Below, piece after piece: positions 57,089-64,000 of a DNA stretch of 64,000 nucleotides (positions within the stretch are counted from its first letter, which is position 1; every line of letters starts with the position of its first letter). This stretch comes from Adiantum capillus-veneris. Lineage: Eukaryota; Streptophyta; Polypodiopsida; Polypodiales; Pteridaceae. The position numbers and the translations under genes were made by a program. Below the pieces are notes generated by a model. It was given only the letters and a program-made list of their open reading frames with translations. It was not told the DNA's origin and made no database searches. Where the stretch lies: NCBI GenBank assembly GCA_014529385.2, contig CM043964.1, forward strand, positions 104,767,587-104,831,586. The letters are read 5' to 3'.

Positions 57089-60000
57089 AACCTCTTTGTC
57101 TATAATACATTTCCCTTGATTGCATAAAACCAAAAACAAATTAAAACTTAGTGATCTTAATCTGCCATCAAAGCATACAATAATCTTGCAGGGTTTCCAC
57201 CAATGTTTGACTTCTCTACACTCAAGGAACAAGTGTTTCATAGACTCCATTTTATTACATTTGTTGCACATGCCATTCATTACATTTTTCTTGTCTAGAA
57301 GCACACCAATAGGTAGTGCACCAATCATAATCCTCCAAAGAAATACTTTTTATCTGAATTTACAATGCATTTTCCTTATACAATGTATTCTCTATATCCA
57401 CCATTGCTAACTTTTAGCCACTCCACATTTTTTGTTGCATTGGAGATGTAATGAAGAAACAGGCAGGATAGAAAGCACTGTTAGGAGATGTCCACCATTT
57501 TGCTGATGAATGAGGAAGCTTCCAATCTCTGAACCTTTGAGTTGAATTCTGGTTACAAGGAATCTGAAGGTTGAATACACAAGTTGCTAGCAATCACCAT
57601 GAATCCATAGCCCATTGCCCAATCTATACAGTCTCTTGGAAGCAAAAAAGGCCACCAACTGGCTCTTAGCGTCCATAACTTGCTCAATGGAACTGACTCC
57701 TCTTTCAAAAGGAGCAGGAGCTTTCCTCCCCAACAACAATGGAAGGATCTTTTTAAAACCAAAACTCCAAAAACAAGATTCCACTCCGAAGGAGTTCCTC
57801 GTATACCTGGCTCTACCAACCCACACCAATTTAGCAAGTAATTTTTCAAAGAAATCATCACCATGTTACTAGTAGGCCCACAAAGTTTCAAGGGTGTTGC
57901 AGTGAAGATTTTGTTCCATTAGTTCATATCCCATGACCCATGGAAATAGACAACAGCCTTACCAATCAAAAACCACATCAACCTAGAACATCATTTTTTT
58001 GAGTTAAGAGTTTGATAAGAGTTCGAAGTAGACAACGGCCTTACCAATCAAGAATTACATCACCCTAGACCAACATGCACATTTGATAAGAGTTTCCTTC
58101 TTGCGAGCATATGTATTTCCAGGTTCAGAATCCCAGCGCCTCCTAGATCAGTAGGCAAGGCAAAAAAATTCCAAGCAAGCCAGGCATTAGGAGAAGCTCT
58201 CCACAAAAAATTGATAAACAAAGATCTAAGTCTGCACAGAGATATATTTGACCACTCTAGTAAAGGCAAGAAATACAAGACATAAGGAATCATGATTGAT
58301 TGCAGAATCCTCACTCTGGCATGAAAAGATAAATTTTCACTATACTATTTAGTAAATTTAGTATGAATTCTTGCAGTAAGTTGTTTAGAAGAAACATCCA
58401 CACTAATAGGGTAGCCTTGATGTCTCAAAATTGTACCTCTGACTACCTATTGCCTTTTCCAAATGAAAGAGTTAAAGTCCTCAACAAAGGTATCAGAATA
58501 AGATCATATTTGCTCTAGTTAATTTGAATACCAACATTGAATGAATACACACTCAAGTAGTTCATACATTTGCCTATGCTAACATTTTTAGCATGTAGAA
58601 AGGTTCAAGTGTAATCAATAAACCCAAGTGCCACCACCTACCCCTGACCCACTAGTAGTCCTCTCAGATTACTAGCATATACTTGAGCAAACAAAAAATA
58701 GACAAGGGATGATTAGATACTGCAAACATAAATGGGTTTAGTGGACAACCTTGTTTGACTGATCTACCTATAGCCAACTTTCTAGACAATTTTCCATTGA
58801 CCAAAATGCTGGATGTGGAGCCCACTCCCAATAACATAATGGAAGAAGTAATTTCTTCCCTAAATCCCATTTTTTCCATAACTCTAACTAAAAATTCCCA
58901 TAGAATGGAATCAAAGGCTTTGGCAAAATCCAACTTAAGCATTACTACCTTCTGGTTTGCTTTTTGATAGGCCTCAATCCCAACATCACAGTCAAAATAT
59001 TGTCAAAGATAGATCTACAGCAGATGAATCTTGTTTGTGCCTCATGCAGATATTTCCTAAGAAAGGGAGAGATCATAATGGCTCTGGCCTTAGCCAACAT
59101 TCTATACATAATACCCATCATTGATATGGGTCTCCACTATTACAAATAGCAGGGAAAGTTTTCTTAGGGAACAATTTGATGAGCCCTTGTTTCAGTAATT
59201 GATCCATGCATTGAGATTACCATATCTTGTAAGTTACTACCATATCAGTGGACTCAATTATTCCTTTGTAAAACCACACACACCTGGTGTTTTATCATTG
59301 CCCAATTTCTTGAGGGCCCACAAAATTTTCCTTCATGTCAAAAGGTGCTTCCAATCTATTGCAATTACATTTCTCAACGCATTGATTTAGTACAAAAATC
59401 AAGATCTCAATAGCCTCCTATCTTTTAGAAGACTTGTTTACTAGTTTGTTTAGAATCCCATCAAAGTACTTAGTACATTCCTCAATGCATGGATTCAGTA
59501 CAAAAATCAAGATCTCACAGCCTAATATCTTGTAGAAGACTTATCTACTAGTTTGTTCAGAATCCAATATTTATTACATTCCTCCATGATGTGAACTAAT
59601 TTTGATAGCTTCTCTCTCTACTACATATTGTTTAAGAAAATGTCTCGCATTCCTAATCAAAGTAATGTCTCGGTTTCTCATCTGATGTACATCCCGATCC
59701 ATGATTAGCTTTACATTTTTTGCACCATGCCTTACATCTCTTTTTCCCCTCTGGCCACCCTCTTCCCAATGAGTCTAATACAATGGTGCCTCTGTGCATA
59801 GAACTATAGCCAAGGTTGCACCACTTCTTGCATACCAAATTGCAACAAAGATGTTTTTAATGCATTGGACACTGCTTGTTTTAAACCATGATTCTGCAAT
59901 AGTGTGTTGATCATCAAGAGAGACCTACTATACCCCATAATGTGAAACGATTGCATATCAACATTATTCAGATTTAAAACCAGAGAAAAATGATAAAAAA

Positions 60001-60615
60001 GAGACACTTGATTTTCAACATTTAATTCAACAGAAGCTGGTAACCAATCAATTTCAATAAAATAGAGGATGTGTGATAATGAGACTAAAAGGTATAGCCA
60101 TTATACAGGTGCCCATGAGTTATTCATGCATCATTCCAACTACTAGAGGTTAAAGCATCCCAGTTTTAGGCTTTTGAGTGTGACATAATAGTAGTAGGAG
60201 AGGTGTCTTCGCTAGAACACATCATATGGAAGTCTCTTCCAATAATAACTGAAGGTGCACAAAGTCTAGCCAGTCCCAAAGGTATTTCCTTGTGTTACAA
60301 TTGTTGTCAACATAAATGTTGTCTAAGGATTTTCCCCCATTCACTGTCAATCAAGAATATTGAGCATCTACCACTAGAGTGGTCCATGACCCACTGGGAA
60401 GTCAGAGAAGCTTTAATGCATGTCACACACCTGAGTATCCTGACCCCCATAAAAAGATTTCATCCCTCTATAATGCATTTAAAAAAAAAATCTATTATGC
60501 ATTTTTTGCTCTTAAATAAAAAAGACATCCAATTTTGAAGACGCAACCATTTATTAAACGAGTACAAACGGTTGGGGTCATTAAGCCCCTTCACATTGAA
60601 TGTTTCAAACTTCAT
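57086..60615 (-). pseudogene. L1-type LINE: endonuclease, reverse transcriptase, zf-RVT
   Basis: Reading the minus strand, 60,605 reads TFNVKGLNDPNRL, the start of an AP-type endonuclease. The segment near 60,400-60,200 keeps WVMDHSSGRC and GRDF-like blocks. 58,942-58,664 is the RT core (LKLDFAKAFDSILWEFL, VNGKLSRKLAIGRSVKQGCPL). The expected YADD is FIDY near 58,605, so RT is inactive. 58,314-58,060 is the RT thumb region (MRILQSIMIPYVLYFL, LGGAGILNLE). 57,328-57,086 is the zinc-binding tail (GMCNKCNKMESMKHLFLEC). About 3.5 kb, with many stops and shifts. Non-LTR elements copy themselves at nicked target DNA. Confidence 0.9.
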
Positions 60616-60673
60616 TGGGGATTATTAGGCACTATTTGGGTCTCCCTATCCTTACTATCGTTATCATGCATAT

Positions 60674-61853
<1,180 letters not shown>

Positions 61854-61857
<4 letters not shown>

Positions 61858-61975
61858 CTTGTTGTGAGTTTGGGAAACCGGTTTCTTGGAAAATTCATCA
61901 ATTCTTCATAGACTTCACCATTAATATGTCACCTTCTCTCCCAAAACTAGGTACATGCTCACTTAGACTATGATA

Positions 61976-62037
<62 letters not shown>

Positions 62038-62563
62038 GAGAATAGATTGACAAGGACAAAGTGTAAGAGATGTAGATATAATTAAGGAGTACACAGAATA
62101 ACACAACATACCATAAGAGAGAGGGAAGATAAAATTTAGGGCATCTATAGGAGAAAGGCCTAAAATCATAGCCCCCAAACTTCACGGCACCCCCAAACTA
62201 CAGGAGTTTGGTATTTAATTTATTATTTAAGTTTTGGGGGGCAAAAAAATTAGAGGCCCCTCTTTTACAACTAGTCCACTTGAGTGTTTGAGTGGAGCAC
62301 ATCACTTATTGCATGTCCCCTAAGGGTGAATTCTCACTAGAGATCTTTACAACAGACATAGTTGCTTATTGAAGGTAAAATGATCAATAGGATTTATATT
62401 TTTTGGTGCCTCCTTTTCAACTCCCATAATTCCAATCTACAAATAATCATCAACTCATTATTAGTGAAATCAAATAGACATCACATAATCAACCATTAAG
62501 CCAGCTATCCCAATTGCAGCTAACCACATTCAACAAGAGAGTTCCGAAACTCGTAGCATGGCT
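61854..62563. mobile_element. About 700-bp insertion in repeat R, ATGGCT duplicated
   Basis: Copy B of R is interrupted here, whereas copy A continues (ATGGTTGATGTG). ATGGCT stands at both junctions (61,854-61,859 and 62,558-62,563), as expected of a six-base target duplication. The insert contains a CA tract (61,977-62,036). It has two arms related to 2275-2600 (inverted) and 1597-1930 (direct). No ORF beyond the translated repeat is seen, so it is a non-autonomous element of unknown class. Confidence 0.65.
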
Positions 62564-62910
62564 GATGTGATTTTTCTCCAAGAACCAAAAAGTGTGGTAG
62601 CACCTGATCTCACATTAGCCCATGATACCAGAGCACCTTGGCAAAACCACAAGAAAACTATGTCCCAAATGATGCAAATGTGGTAGTCTTGGTTGACCTA
62701 AGTTAGCAACCATAATGCAATAACTTCTTGTACCTTGTAACTGACACCCAAATAGGATATTTTTGTGCTCTATATTCCATGAGAAATACAAAACAGTCTG
62801 TATAAACTATTATGTTGGCTAACCAAAACTTGTCAAAAGTAGGAGGAAAATCAACCTTCACAAAGGGAATCACCTACATAACCCAAGTAGCCTCTACTAC
62901 AAATGGAGAA
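62564..62910. repeat. Dispersed repeat R, copy B (last part)
   Basis: It resumes the match to 56,398-56,755 after the insertion. The minus strand contains GCTCTGGTATCATGGG, superficially like a primer site but not matching one. Confidence 0.8.
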
Positions 62911-63043
62911 CGTGGTGTCTTGAAAAATACCAAAAACAACGTACTAGAAGGCATAAAATGACAGATTTACGTACCTAACAAATCGCATAGCACATAATTG
63001 CGATTGCACACGAACAGAGAGAGAAAGAGAGTGGGGAAGATTG

Positions 63044-63300
63044 AGTGTGTGTGTGTGTGTGTAGATGCACCTCCTAAAGTGGAGTGCTATACACCGGCAT
63101 CGTGAGAGGGAAGAGAGGAGAAGAGAGAAAAAGTATACAGGCACTGGGTGCAATCTCCCCCCGTGCAAGAGTGAGAATTTCCCTCTTGCACATATTTTAT
63201 TTATAGATTCATCAATGCTCAAAATGAATACACATTGGTTGGCCGACACAAATGACCATAGCTCGTAAGGAGCACTTGAGTAATAAATGTACAATCCCTT
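63044..63300 (-). promoter_or_regulatory. Inverted copy of the 52.6-kb promoter-like repeat
   Basis: A GT tract (63,044-63,062) is followed by the reverse of 52,590-52,840. On the minus strand CTATAAATAAAATATGTGC (near 63,200) is a TATA-like site upstream of CAAGAGGG and GGGGGGAGATTGCACC. Transcription from it would run toward lower coordinates. Confidence 0.5.
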
Positions 63301-64000
63301 ATCCATAGCATACTTCCGGGCTAAAAAATAAATTGTCCTCATTTGCAAGGTACATAAGTGATGGGGTCGAATGCGAGGTACAAGACCCTTGGTACATGTC
63401 TGCATAGCACCGTAATGAGTAACTAAAAACCAAAAGAGCAACAATGATTATTAGTAGGAAGCAATAACACCATTTTAGATAATTTGGGATAATCCTGTTT
63501 CCCAAATTCTAAACGTGTATTCTGGGATTGTGTTATTTAACAATTTCTAAGCTCTAGTTTCCTTTAGTTTAGATAAATTATCATGATTGTTTGAGTCAAT
63601 CTAAATTCTTACTATAAAATTATAAATAAACCTCCAATATAGTTCTTTGAAAAATGGTTTGTATGACATCAATGCTTTTCAAATTTCAACAAATGCTTCT
63701 AGAAGTAGCTTCTCAAAAAATGAGGTGTCAAAAAAACCAATTGATGTGATTTTTAAGCAACAAATAGATTGATTACAGTAATCAAAAAAGATAACATGTA
63801 AAGAAAAATACTATTAAACACTCTTGTCATAAATTTGGTGACCTTAATCAACATAAAATGAAAATACTTGGTCATGGTTTTATAGCATGCTATCAAGTTT
63901 TAAGTATACAATAATCTAGACAACATTCAAACTAATGTTTCATAGTTAAGAAGTCTAAAAAATAATAAAGAGTATCCTATGGGCATAAAACCATAGGATG
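63301..64000. other. AT-rich end of window without recognisable gene
   Basis: No open frame, RNA gene or repeat that I can support. The minus-strand frame at 62,944-63,444 mainly translates the promoter-like repeat and its GT tract. Confidence 0.5.

Noticed and set aside
62620-62640. Plant copia primer site in the reverse of CATGATACCAGAGC
   Set aside because: Only part of TGGTATCAGAGC is matched, the order of the halves differs, and no LTR ends beside it.

Overview
This is a stretch of plant nuclear DNA made almost entirely of transposable-element fragments. The signs are short plant-type copia LTRs with the primer site TGGTATCAGAGC, Ty3/gypsy elements carrying two RNase H domains (a mark of the plant Tat lineage), a plant L1-type LINE, and long CT/GA, GT/CA and TA microsatellites. 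Repeat density and nesting suggest a large, repeat-rich land-plant genome. I cannot name the lineage from sequence alone. No housekeeping gene, rRNA, CRISPR array or functional tRNA was seen. All coding sequence recognised with confidence is retroelement-derived and broken by stops or frameshifts.

Layout. 1-1.6 kb: a hairpin-rich stretch and a gypsy pol remnant (+). 1.6-2.6 kb: a dispersed repeat with a rearranged relative at 61.9-62.6 kb. 2.9-6.3 kb: unassigned minus-strand coding-like fragments. 6.3-9.85 kb: copia element C1 (-), whose 5' part is replaced by the 3' LTR of a second copia element, C2. 9.85-16.8 kb: no assignable gene, but tandem repeats, a GC-rich block, a TATA/CCAAT promoter-like site and five copies of a 24-bp palindrome. 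16.8-19.27 and 28.0-28.15 kb: minus-strand gypsy integrase and protease-like sequence, split by the complete plus-strand gypsy element G1 (19,270-28,006, two 1,142-bp LTRs). 28.4-30.0 kb: a minus-strand LTR with polypurine tract. 30.7-34.9 kb: a divergent minus-strand gag/protease-like region. 35.9-38.0 kb: a dense array of the same palindrome seen at 11.9-15.3 kb. 38.5-39.4 kb: another minus-strand LTR. 40.26-52.2 kb: gypsy element G2 (-), a relative of G1, split in its protease region by copia element C3 (44,295-49,736). 52.2-54 kb: unassigned DNA with a promoter-like repeat. 54.0-54.66 kb: the only candidate for a host gene, a small secreted protein. 54.6-62.9 kb: two copies of a dispersed repeat flanking a degenerate L1-type LINE (-). 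62.9-64 kb: no gene.

History. At least two insertions can be dated relative to their hosts. G1 landed inside a minus-strand integrase gene, with an ACGT duplication; C3 landed inside G2, with a GTTTC/GTTTT duplication. The elements do not form a working pathway. Each is a decayed self-replication unit of the form gag, protease, reverse transcriptase, RNase H and integrase. The least explained structures are the two palindrome clusters about 20 kb apart, the gag/protease-like block beside one of them, and a protease-like domain that lies downstream of an integrase.
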